Source: a virus. Taken from it: a stretch of DNA of 64,000 nt. A program made the translations under genes and the position numbers. Location of the stretch: positions 1 to 64,000 of IMG/VR virus record IMGVR_UViG_3300027969_000073; one strand, given 5' to 3'. Below, piece after piece: positions 23,282-33,000 of this stretch (within the stretch, counting starts at the first letter, position 1; the number at the start of each line of letters is the position of its first letter). Below the pieces are notes generated by a model. That model had not been told where the DNA came from and did no database searches. It worked only from the letters and a program-made list of their open reading frames with translations.

Positions 23282-23520
23282 TGAGTAATGAGGAAATATT
23301 ACAAGCAGTTGATGATGTTTCTCATAATTTACATTGGAGAGATATAGAACGTTTATGTAGGTTTTACAATTGGAAAGTAGTAAATACTAGAAGAGGATAT
23401 AAAGTCTACATAAACAGTTCTGTATGGTGTTTGCATTTAGAACATCGTACATCTAATCAACTTAAACATGGTATAATAAGGAATTTCAGGAAAGTTTTAA
23501 AAAAAGAAAACATATTATGA
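23281..23520 (+). CDS. HicA-like small protein lacking the catalytic histidine (79 aa)
   Basis: The order of elements is that of HicA, an RNase-toxin fold related to dsRNA-binding domains: a helix (IERLCRFYNW), a strand pair KVVNTRRGYKVYI, a third strand CLHLEHRT, then a helix KHGIIRNFRKVLKKENI. HicA toxins normally have GSH in the second hairpin; here it is GYK, so toxicity is doubtful. It may bind RNA. No HicB-like antitoxin gene is adjacent. Overlaps both neighbours by 1-4 bases. Confidence 0.5.
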   Translation: MSNEEILQAVDDVSHNLHWRDIERLCRFYNWKVVNTRRGYKVYINSSVWCLHLEHRTSNQLKHGIIRNFRKVLKKENIL

Positions 23521-23864
23521 GAATTGGTCAAAAAATTGTTTGTATAGATGATTCTATTAAACCTGGTAAAGAAGCTTTTGTAAGGAATGTTTATAAGCAA
23601 TGGATTAAAGAAAGAGAAATTTATACTATAAGGGATATTATCGACAATGATAATATAGTAACAGGAATTCTTTTAAAAGAAGTAGTCAATATGCCTATCT
23701 ATATTCATCTTATAGATGATATTCAAGAACCTGCTTTTAGAATGGAAAGGTTTAAAGAATTAGATGAGTTTGAAGAAGAGGAAGAAGAACAAGAATTAGA
23801 ATCAGTAAAAATTATTTTAGTAGATTATGGAACAGAAGAGAATGCCCAGCCAAGATACAATTAG
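23517..23864 (+). CDS. Conserved small phage protein, SH3-like N-terminus (115 aa)
   Basis: The arrangement IGQKIVCIDDS...EREIYTIRDI...GILLKEVVN...PAFRMERFKEL (residues 3-83) is a recurrent small phage family that I recognise only as conserved and unassigned. Residues 1-70 look like a small beta-barrel. A highly acidic segment (about 80-95) follows. It overlaps its upstream neighbour by four bases. Function unknown. Confidence 0.65.
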   Translation: MRIGQKIVCIDDSIKPGKEAFVRNVYKQWIKEREIYTIRDIIDNDNIVTGILLKEVVNMPIYIHLIDDIQEPAFRMERFKELDEFEEEEEEQELESVKIILVDYGTEENAQPRYN

Positions 23865-24210
23865 TTACATCACATTACTTTCTGCTCTACAAGTAGTTCA
23901 GAATTGTCAATTAGATTTAAAAGGTACTAACAAGTATAGAGCTCGAGAGGCAGAGGCTGTTCGTAAAGCAGTAGCTGTATTAAAATCTACAATGGCTCAA
24001 GATAAGAAAAACATTTGGACCGTAGATGAGATGACTTCTGCAAATTTGATGATTACTATTGAAAAAGTTGCAGAGTTAATTGCTAAGAATGACGGGGTGG
24101 GTCTCCACACTATTATCTATTTATTGGATAGTGGGGTAGATTTAAATCGTTGTGTTGTTCAAGAACTTTCTGATGAAGAAATAGAAGAATTTAAAAAAGA
24201 CCAGCCTTAA
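23842..24210 (+). CDS. Hypothetical protein, last gene of the plus-strand block (122 aa)
   Basis: Mostly helical, unrecognised. An in-frame ATG at 23827 is possible, but the ATG at 23842 has a purine-rich stretch (AGAAGAGA) before it. The stop codon lies in the loop of the hairpin at 24197-24222 that ends the opposing late operon, so the two convergent transcripts overlap here. Confidence 0.55.
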   Translation: MPSQDTISYITLLSALQVVQNCQLDLKGTNKYRAREAEAVRKAVAVLKSTMAQDKKNIWTVDEMTSANLMITIEKVAELIAKNDGVGLHTIIYLLDSGVDLNRCVVQELSDEEIEEFKKDQP

Positions 24211-24222
24211 CAAGCTGGTCTT
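24193..24222 (-). terminator. Terminator of the late minus-strand operon
   Basis: A perfect 9-bp stem (24197-24205 with 24214-24222, AAGACCAGC/GCTGGTCTT) with an 8-base loop. Read on the minus strand it is followed by further T's (complement of 24193-24196), a classical rho-independent signal. On the plus strand the following bases are A-rich, so it works mainly for the late block. It lies inside the 3' end of the last early gene. Confidence 0.8.
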
Positions 24223-24242
24223 AAAAAAATTTGGCGTCTGCC

Positions 24243-27200
24243 TTAATTAAAGCCGTTATCTGTCTCTTCGTCTTGAGATAATTCATCTACTGCTGCAGGA
24301 ATTGGGTCATAACCATCAGATGATAATCCATGGGGAATTGCCCAATTTTTAAGTGTTCCTAAAAGTCCTACATTAGCTTTTTGTCTTGGAGACATAAGTT
24401 CATAGACTTTTGAATCTACCATTTCCTTGATGAATTTATTTTTCATTTCAGGATACTGCATTTCGTATAAGTTACGAATAGGTAATTTTTTAAACCACCA
24501 TTTTGCAGCATGTGAATCTCCTTCATACATACCACCTTCGTATACTTCTGTAACATTAAAGGCTTCTCCCATATCAAGTAAATCCTTAATCATTCTAGCT
24601 CCTACAACAGGCTCATCAATCATTTGTACAAGTTCTGCAGGAGACCAGGCAGCACCTTGTTCTAATAGTAATCTATTTAATTGATAAGCAGTGTATTGCA
24701 TAGTCCAATCTTCATCATCTGAGCCGTCTGCTGCAATGTTGGCCATAGCTGCTAATACTGATACAATGTTCAAATAAAGTAAGTCTAAAGCTGTTTTTTG
24801 AACTCCTCTTTTTCGTGCAGGACTTAAATTTTTCCAACTAGCCATTGCTCCTTGAAGACCTGTTTTATCTACTAAAAGAGCTCCTGCTACATCATTCCAC
24901 AAGAAACTTCCAGTAGCACGGTATGTACCAATTTCTTCTTCTTCAGTGATTCTATTTATCTTTTCTCTAGTAAAACGAGTATCTATCATTCCAATAAACC
25001 ATCCTCTATGCATTAATAAGTAATCTCCAAAAATTGTTCTTGATAGAGCTCCTTTATCTGTAGCAGAAAGAGTACCGTCGATTAAGTGTGTCAAATGGTC
25101 AACTTTACCATTTACAGAATTTAATACTCCATCAGTAACATATTGCTCAAATTCAGGTTTAATTTGAAGTTTACCATTAACCACTTCGTAAGCATTATAA
25201 AGGCTGTCTTTTCTCATACCTTTCCATTGCTCTTTTACTGATTTCTGATGTTTTGAATCATTAGCAACATTACCTTCTTTTGCTGTGATTTCATAGAATT
25301 TAGCACGAGTGATAAATTTGCCTTTGTACAATCTATGATTATCATACATTGCCAAAGTGGTTCTTCCTTTTAAACCATAATCTCCAGTTGCATAAGTAGA
25401 ATACAAGATATCTTTATTTAGCAACATTCTACTTGCTCTATTTGAAGTAGTATTATAAAGCATTTTTTCTAAAGATGCAATTTGATTTTCTTGAAAAATC
25501 AAGTGCATTTTATTAGTTTGTCTTGCTCTACCTGCTTCTGAAACTACTTGAGGAATATTAGACATAAATTCCATACGTGCCCAGTTTTTACTATCATGAG
25601 TAGTATATAAACCTACGTGGTCGTCAATGATAGCATCTCCTGAACCTTTTAAGAAACCTGAGATAGCAGTAGTGATTCCAAAAGCTAAGTTATTGTCTTT
25701 GATAAAGTTGCTGAATAGTTTAGATGCTTTTGCCCAAGAAAATTGTTTACCTGCTATACCTGTAGCTTTTGTCCATTTATTTTCTGGAATTGGTTTAGTA
25801 GCTAATGCAGATTTACTTTGAATACCAAATACATGTGTATCCATTAAAGTTTCTAAAGCTTTATACTCATTAGCCCCTTCACTACCTTTTTTACGTACAT
25901 TACCTTTAATATAATTTTTCTGAGCCATAGCAATATTAATGACTCCTAAATCACCTGAGATTTTATTCATCTCTTGGTAATTTTCTGCCATTTCCGAGAA
26001 TAGAGTAAATGTTCTAGCTAAATCATAAGATAAATCCTTACTACTTTTTAATGGCTTAATAAAGAATATTGGAACCATTTTATTATTTAAAACACTTACT
26101 TGTCCAAATTGTGTATCATCTGGGTCTAAGAACATAGAATCTCTAACTAGATTTCCAATTTTAGACATAAATCCTTCTTGCTTGCTACTTAAACGGTCTA
26201 CTGTAGATTTTAAAATAGATGGGAGCATGTAAACAGTGCTTTCTTTTCTATAATGAATAGGAAGTTTTTTTACAGCCTCTGTTTTTTTAGCTACTAATAA
26301 ATCGTAGTAAGCTTTTGTGGCAGGGTTACTAGTAATTTTTTTAAAATCAGTGTTTTTGTAGCTTTCATTAGGAACTTTGATTTTAAACGATGATACTTTA
26401 CCTGAAGCGTCTTCCTCTGTAACAGTTTTTTCTACACTATTATCCTTAAAAAAAGAGCTCCACATTTCACTATAAATTTTTCTATCTTCTTTGCTTAAAT
26501 AAGCAGAATTAATATCCGCGTAGTTATCAAATTGTAATTTCTCTGCAATTTCTTTTTTAGTTTCTGCCAGCTTTTGATAATATCTATTCCAATAGTATTC
26601 TCTAGCTAAATAATTTGTAGGCTTATCGTCTGCATCGTACTCTATTAAATCTTCAATCTTACCTCCTGCTTTTAGCATAGCTTCTTGAGCTGCTAATAAA
26701 TCATTGGCAGTGCCTACAGTAAAGCGTTTTACTCTAGCAATACTATCAAAAATAATACGAGTAGCGGACTGAATTAATTTAGAATCTGAATACTTAAAAT
26801 TACCTACTTGAAGACGATACGCACTCATATCTTCTTTAGTATCATCAAATGCTTTTTCTTCATCAAAATTTGGGTCTATTTTGTTCCCAAATTGGTCAGT
26901 ATTAGCTTCTACTAATACTCTAACTCCTTCAATTTTTGCTAGTGCATTAACTTTTGGAAGAATTAAAGGAATTAAATTTGTAGCATTATGAATAGCAGAT
27001 ATTAATTCATTTCTTTCTTCTCTAGGAATTCCCCATTCATGGATGTTTACTAAAAAAGTACGAAATAAATTAGAGTACATATCTACAAAATTTTGAGACA
27101 TACTTACTACTCCTGTATTAGCTTTTTGATTCTTTACTGCCTTATCTAAAATATTATAAATAGAAGCTAATTCTTCTTGAGCAAGTTTAACAAAACTATT

Positions 27201-30095
27201 AATAGCTATATCATACTCTCCCATAGTAATTTTAGCGTCTAGTAATTTAATTTCATATTCAATTTTAGATATAGTATCTTGGCTTTTAGCTCCTTTTTTG
27301 AGCATAGCCATACGTTCAATCAATTGATCACGGGCTTCTTTTAAAAAGGTTTCTTTTTGAGTAAGTAATTTATTCTTTTTTGCTTCATCAATTTCTTCTA
27401 TTTCTTCCTCTGGTTCTGCTTGTTCTGCTTCTTCACTCAGCTGATATAAAATTTCTGCTTCTTGTTTTTGCTGCGCAATTCTTGCGTTAGTCTTTTCTAT
27501 TCTTTCATTGTTCAGAATAGAAGTAGCAATTGGATTAATAGTATTCTGTAAGTCAATTCTAGCTTTAGCGTTTTTGCTAAAAATACCTTTTACCCAATTA
27601 ATGAATTTAGTTTTGATAGCATTTACATAAGCAGCAATTCCTTTACTAGCATTATTGGCAGTTTCACTATTTTGGAATTGATTAACAATTTCTTTAGCTA
27701 AAACTTTACCTAATGCTTCTTCACGAAATTCTTCATCTGTAGTATAGACATCTTTGTATTCTTCTAGAACTTCTCCATACTCGCTTGTCAAATGAATATT
27801 TTGTATAGCTCGAAGTACAGAAATATCTCCTCTATCTTTTAAAATTCTAATAGCAAAGTGAGCTACCTCTTCAGGTAAAGTGTCGATATTTCTACCGTCA
27901 GCTAAACCTATAAGTTGATTCATGAAATCTACTACTCCTAAAATGTTATTTTCGTAGCGTCCTTCAAAGCGCACCATCAAATCTTCAACAGCTTCAATAG
28001 CAATATCATTATTTTTTGCCCAAACTCTAAGTTTGTCTTCTAGTTCTTTAACAGGAGCTTTAGTCTCTTGTGTAGTATTTTGCTGAGCTAAACTAGTTCC
28101 TGCTGGTACAATGTAATAACTTCCATTGGCAGCTTTTTTAAAACTTAAAGTCCCTGCACCGTTTACTTTATTGAAATCTCCTACTAATTGTAAAGCTTCT
28201 CCATATTTCATTGGATTAATGAAGCCTTCTTTATTAGCATTTACTTTTTTAAGAATTCTTGCTTTAGCTTGAATTGCAGTTTCTTTTTGGTATAAAATAG
28301 TAGCTCGATCTCTTAGAGGAATAATTTCTACTTCATTCCAAGTATTACCATTTTCGTCTGTAACTTGTTTTACACTGTTTTTACCAAATTGTTTATTAAG
28401 AACATTAGTTACTACATTTTCGTAAAAGTTGTAAATAGGTTTAAGAGCACCAAATCCTTCTGGTCCTTCAACTCTTTCAAGTTCTTGTTTAAGTTGGTTT
28501 ATTTCATTATTATTTTTTTCTTTTTGTTCAGATAAATGTCTGTTATATGCATCAAGCAATACATTAGTAGCAGTAACAGGCTTAGTTTCATTTGTATCTA
28601 AATATGTAGCAATAAAATTATAATTACCATTTTCATTTTTTAAATAATCAACTTGGACTTTTCTATTTCTTTGAGATGTGAATTTAAAACTTATTCTAGG
28701 AACTTGATTAGCATCTGTTACTGGCTTATTAAAATGATTATTTTCTTCTAATTCTTTAATTCTATCTTCTTTCTCTTTTTTAAATTCTTCTAAAGTAGTA
28801 TGTCCTTCAACTTTACTAGCTGTATTACCACTAGGGAATAACACTTTCTCATAGCCTTTTTTAGCAGAGTCTTGAATAATTGATTTAACAAAGAATGTTA
28901 CCCAGTTAGAATCTTTATTTAGAAGTTGTAAAAAATCATTTTTTGATACTGGGTTTTTACCTATTTTATTTTTATAAGCAGTTATGAAAGTATCTCTATC
29001 TAAATATTGAGAAGTTCCAATAGTTAGATTTTTTATATTTATTGTTTGAGATCCTTCTAATATATCAGTTACTTCAATTAAGCCTTTATCTGTTTCAAAA
29101 GTATCTCCTACTTTTAAATCATAAGATGTTAAATCAAAACGTTTTCTACCTTTTTGAAACAAATCAGATTGCATCTCTAGTATTCTACGAGTAGTAGGAT
29201 TTTTAACAAAATCATAATTTTGACTACCGTAATTATACATCTCTAAAATTTCATTTTCATCGGTTTCAATTTCATCAGCTTGATCAGGATTTTCAATTAA
29301 CCATCCATTATCTTGTTTTGAAATAGTGTAGTTATTAACACCAACAAAAAAATTTGGAACCTCAGAAATATTTTTAGCAGGAGTTCTTAATGTTTTTGAT
29401 TGGTCATCTGAACGAAACCATCCAATACCTTTATCTGTAGCAAACTGAGCATGTCCTTTAATAGAAGGTGTAATAGCTGGTGTAGCTATTTCATTCTCTG
29501 TATAATTAGTTCCTCCTGGAACTGTTAGGTTAGAGTAATATTGAGTATTTGGATTTGTAAAAGCATCATTTTTAGCTGTTTCATACTCAATAAAATCAAT
29601 AAATTCATCATCTTTTAAATACTCATTATCTTTATACTCATAAATAGAACCCGCAAAAGTAAATTCTTCGTTATTTCCTTCTTGTATTACTTGTTTTTCT
29701 TCGTTAGTTTTAGCAGTATTAATCTCAACAGTATAACTATAATTAGCAGCAATAGCCGTAGCTATTTCGTCCTTAGTCATTCCTTCTTTAGCTTCTTGTC
29801 TAAATAACTCAAGTTGTTGGCTAGAAATTCCTTGTTTTTGAAGGTCATTTATCCATCCTTGAAGTTTGTCTTTAGTAAAAACGTTTCGTTGAATTTTAGG
29901 AAGAGCTGTAACAACTCTTAAAGTTTGATTAATTTGTGAAGGGTCAATATTCAATTCCCCTAATGTAGGAAATCTGTCAACATTATTTTCCTCCATCCAA
30001 GTACTAATTTTAGCTTTTAGTACAGAAGGATCTAATTCAGTACTTGCTAGTAAATCTAAGTACTCAGGATGAGAAGTGTTTATACAGAATGCCAT
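24243..30095 (-). CDS. Giant virion protein of the RNA polymerase module (1950 aa)
   Basis: Last gene of the late block, four bases after the RNA polymerase gene. The N-terminus (MAFCINTSHPEYLDLL) and a polyprotein-like build resemble the companion proteins of crAss-like virion RNA polymerases. Residues 739-749 read TLPEEVAHFAI: this is like a zincin helix in which the first His of HExxH is Glu (E742-E743-V-A-H746), so an inactive or altered protease-like domain is possible. Long helical and coiled stretches fill 850-1300. I see no DxDxD loop here, so catalysis rests with the upstream protein. Probably packaged and ejected; inferred from family context. Confidence 0.7.
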   Translation of the reverse strand: MAFCINTSHPEYLDLLASTELDPSVLKAKISTWMEENNVDRFPTLGELNIDPSQINQTLRVVTALPKIQRNVFTKDKLQGWINDLQKQGISSQQLELFRQEAKEGMTKDEIATAIAANYSYTVEINTAKTNEEKQVIQEGNNEEFTFAGSIYEYKDNEYLKDDEFIDFIEYETAKNDAFTNPNTQYYSNLTVPGGTNYTENEIATPAITPSIKGHAQFATDKGIGWFRSDDQSKTLRTPAKNISEVPNFFVGVNNYTISKQDNGWLIENPDQADEIETDENEILEMYNYGSQNYDFVKNPTTRRILEMQSDLFQKGRKRFDLTSYDLKVGDTFETDKGLIEVTDILEGSQTINIKNLTIGTSQYLDRDTFITAYKNKIGKNPVSKNDFLQLLNKDSNWVTFFVKSIIQDSAKKGYEKVLFPSGNTASKVEGHTTLEEFKKEKEDRIKELEENNHFNKPVTDANQVPRISFKFTSQRNRKVQVDYLKNENGNYNFIATYLDTNETKPVTATNVLLDAYNRHLSEQKEKNNNEINQLKQELERVEGPEGFGALKPIYNFYENVVTNVLNKQFGKNSVKQVTDENGNTWNEVEIIPLRDRATILYQKETAIQAKARILKKVNANKEGFINPMKYGEALQLVGDFNKVNGAGTLSFKKAANGSYYIVPAGTSLAQQNTTQETKAPVKELEDKLRVWAKNNDIAIEAVEDLMVRFEGRYENNILGVVDFMNQLIGLADGRNIDTLPEEVAHFAIRILKDRGDISVLRAIQNIHLTSEYGEVLEEYKDVYTTDEEFREEALGKVLAKEIVNQFQNSETANNASKGIAAYVNAIKTKFINWVKGIFSKNAKARIDLQNTINPIATSILNNERIEKTNARIAQQKQEAEILYQLSEEAEQAEPEEEIEEIDEAKKNKLLTQKETFLKEARDQLIERMAMLKKGAKSQDTISKIEYEIKLLDAKITMGEYDIAINSFVKLAQEELASIYNILDKAVKNQKANTGVVSMSQNFVDMYSNLFRTFLVNIHEWGIPREERNELISAIHNATNLIPLILPKVNALAKIEGVRVLVEANTDQFGNKIDPNFDEEKAFDDTKEDMSAYRLQVGNFKYSDSKLIQSATRIIFDSIARVKRFTVGTANDLLAAQEAMLKAGGKIEDLIEYDADDKPTNYLAREYYWNRYYQKLAETKKEIAEKLQFDNYADINSAYLSKEDRKIYSEMWSSFFKDNSVEKTVTEEDASGKVSSFKIKVPNESYKNTDFKKITSNPATKAYYDLLVAKKTEAVKKLPIHYRKESTVYMLPSILKSTVDRLSSKQEGFMSKIGNLVRDSMFLDPDDTQFGQVSVLNNKMVPIFFIKPLKSSKDLSYDLARTFTLFSEMAENYQEMNKISGDLGVINIAMAQKNYIKGNVRKKGSEGANEYKALETLMDTHVFGIQSKSALATKPIPENKWTKATGIAGKQFSWAKASKLFSNFIKDNNLAFGITTAISGFLKGSGDAIIDDHVGLYTTHDSKNWARMEFMSNIPQVVSEAGRARQTNKMHLIFQENQIASLEKMLYNTTSNRASRMLLNKDILYSTYATGDYGLKGRTTLAMYDNHRLYKGKFITRAKFYEITAKEGNVANDSKHQKSVKEQWKGMRKDSLYNAYEVVNGKLQIKPEFEQYVTDGVLNSVNGKVDHLTHLIDGTLSATDKGALSRTIFGDYLLMHRGWFIGMIDTRFTREKINRITEEEEIGTYRATGSFLWNDVAGALLVDKTGLQGAMASWKNLSPARKRGVQKTALDLLYLNIVSVLAAMANIAADGSDDEDWTMQYTAYQLNRLLLEQGAAWSPAELVQMIDEPVVGARMIKDLLDMGEAFNVTEVYEGGMYEGDSHAAKWWFKKLPIRNLYEMQYPEMKNKFIKEMVDSKVYELMSPRQKANVGLLGTLKNWAIPHGLSSDGYDPIPAAVDELSQDEETDNGFN

Positions 30096-30098
30096 AAT

Positions 30099-33000
30099 TT
30101 ATTCTTTACAATTTTTAGCTTGCCAAATAGCAGTTTGCTGTTCATTTGGTGATAAAGATAAGAAATTTTCTTTATTCATCTTTCCTCCAGCTGCTGTGTA
30201 TTCATCGTAATCTTTATTTCCAATTGTTTCAAATATTCCTAGTCTTTGAGATAAAGAAGTATCTACCATACTTGATAAAGCATTTGGTTTATTAACAACT
30301 GATTTAGTATTTAAATTTTCTTCAGCTAATTTATTTAAACCAATCATAAACTTAATATCATATCCTGCATCTTTGATTGATAATTCTGCAATTTTTTGTG
30401 GTATTTTATTGTATGAAACTGATCCATCTTTACTAATTGAAATACTGAAATCAGAATATTTAAAATCAATAGAATTAGCATTATAAGATATATTTGGTAT
30501 ACCTAATTTATCTAAAACATATTGTTTGTATTCTTCTCTTTTTTGTTCAGATACATTTGACGGATTATAATTATAATCAGCATTTACTTTTCCTGTACTA
30601 GTAACTCCTTTAATATCTGCTAAATTTTGAGTAACAGGTGCTACAGTAGTAGGAATTGTCTTAGTTTCATCAGGTTCTAATGCAGCTGCTGTTATTTGGT
30701 CCATGAAAGAATCTTGCATACTTTGAATAGGAGATTTAGGAGTTTCTGTTTTGTTTTCTTTTAAACTAGAAACATTAAGGTCTCTATTGTAGTCAAACTC
30801 AATTGCAAAATTACTCTCTCCTAAACTTGTTAATGGTACATAAGTAGCAGTAGTTAAATTAGTTCTTCCATCAAAATCAGCAAAATCATTTTTAACATCG
30901 AAGTCTGTTTTTACTAATTGGTAAATAGTAAATTGCTTACCTTTTTTAGCTACTTTAATAAATTCTACTGGTTGAGAGTTATTAGTTGTTGGAGTAAGTT
31001 GACGATTTTTAGACAAATTAACAATTAAGTTTCCTTTTGCAGTTTTAACTATTCCATTTTTAGATTCTTTAGCAGCTAAAGTTAAAACAGAATTTTCTTG
31101 TTCAGGAGTTAAGCCTTTCTCTAAAGGATTTGTTGTTACATCTACTTTTACAGTATGAGTGAAAGTTTCTTTTCCACCATGATTCTGCATAAATTGTCTC
31201 TTAAATCTTTTCTTTATTTCCTCGTTTTTATTAATACCTGCAGCTAACGCAGTTTCTAAGAATTTATTAAAGGTTCTTCCATTAACATCAACAATGTTAT
31301 TAGCTTCTTGATAAGCATCTGACCAGAATAAAACTGGTACAAGATTAGAAAAAGTAAAAGGCCCAAAGCCGTAACCAGCTGAGAAGTAAGTGTACTTAAC
31401 TAATTTAAGTGCCATTTCTCTTACTTTAGGGTCAGAATCTTGTAACATGCGTTCCCAAGATTGTCTAGCATATTGACGGTCTAGTGTATCTTTTCCTGTT
31501 GCGTAGTATTGAATTCTTTTAATAGGAGAATAATCATTACTATCTACTACATATAAAGAATCAAGTAACTTTCTATAAGGAGAGTTAATAGGAGTTTCTT
31601 TTTGCCATTTAACTAATTCATCAGGAAGTTTAGTCAAAATCTCATTACTTTGAGAATGCTTAAAGAATGGGAAAGCAGAAGCTAAGAAATTGATGTAGTT
31701 GATATCAATTAAACTTGCTTCTTTTTCTGTCAAAGAATACATTTCTCCTTTTTGGTCAGAGAATTCATTCTTTAATTCTCCTAAAGCAGAATATTTTATA
31801 CGACCTGTAGTACTGTCTACTTTTCCAATTGCAGAATAGATTTTATCGAAAATGTTAATAGGTTCAATAAGACCGTATTTAGTAAATGCAGGCATCATTA
31901 TTTGTTCAGAAAAAGGACTTTCTATAAATGCTTCTTCTAATCCTTGAATACTATTAGTATCTTTCTCTATCTTACGAAGTAAACGATCTTGTTTATTAAT
32001 AGTAGTATAGTTATTTGCACTTGCAGGTCCTACTCCTTTAGTATCACTTTTAGAAGCTTGAATACCCATAGCTAACTCTGAAGCAATGCTGTGGTATGTT
32101 TCAAATGCTTGTAGAACATTAAGTTGATTTTGATAATATTCTAATGTACCTGAAGGTAATAAATCTCTTTCTAAAATTTCATTACTAAAATCTGTACTTG
32201 TGTCTGCTTCTACTTCAACTCCTGCTTCTTTAATTTTATTTGCTAACAAAGTTTTCCATCTACTCATAGTAGTTCTAAAGTTTTTGTCATCTGACAAAGA
32301 ACCTTTATCGTTAAAGTAGTTTCGAGTTAACTCTAAAATTACAGGCTGATTTAAGAATGCAAATACAGTTCTTTCTTCTACTCCTAAACGTTGTAACATA
32401 CTTTGCACATTGGCAGTATATGTATTCATGTTTAAGAATGATGCTACTGGGTCATTGGCATTATCCACAGCTGCTGCTACGTTACTTGCTAAAGCTTTTG
32501 AAATACGAGTTCCCGTAGGACTTTTAATTTGATTTAACTCTGTGTAAGGAATTCCATTAAAATAAATAGGAACTTTTAGCTTCATATTAGTATACTGAGC
32601 TTTAGCATGGTGTACGTTATGATTAGCATAAATACCAATTAACTCTTTACCCGTCATACCTCTACGGAATAACTCTGATTGTGTAGAAGGATAGTTGATA
32701 TTAAAGTTATCTCCTTCATCTAAAACACTTGCAGCATCTAATAGTTCACTACCTGTTAAAGTAGCTTCTTTCTTTTTACCTGCTTGAATCAAACGAATTC
32801 TTGCAGCATTTTCTTTTAGAACATCAAAGTTTCCTGGATTTAAAATAGCACTAGCTGTATTTTTGTTTGCCAAAATTCCTTGAATAATTTCAATTTTCTT
32901 ATTGTCTCTTGCAGCAGTACTATTATATTGAACAGCATTGAACTTTTCTGACATTAATTTTTTAGCAATAACGTCTATAACATCTTGGTGTTTTTTCTGA

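Noticed and set aside
1-24210. Reassignment of TAG to glutamine throughout the early block
   Set aside because: At least seven early genes end at TAG where family length and the next gene's start fit a real stop, and one has a TAG-TAA double stop.
4269-24210. Host-derived or prophage integration genes (integrase, repressor)
   Set aside because: No tyrosine or serine recombinase and no repressor-type protein was seen; the content fits a lytic or non-integrating phage.
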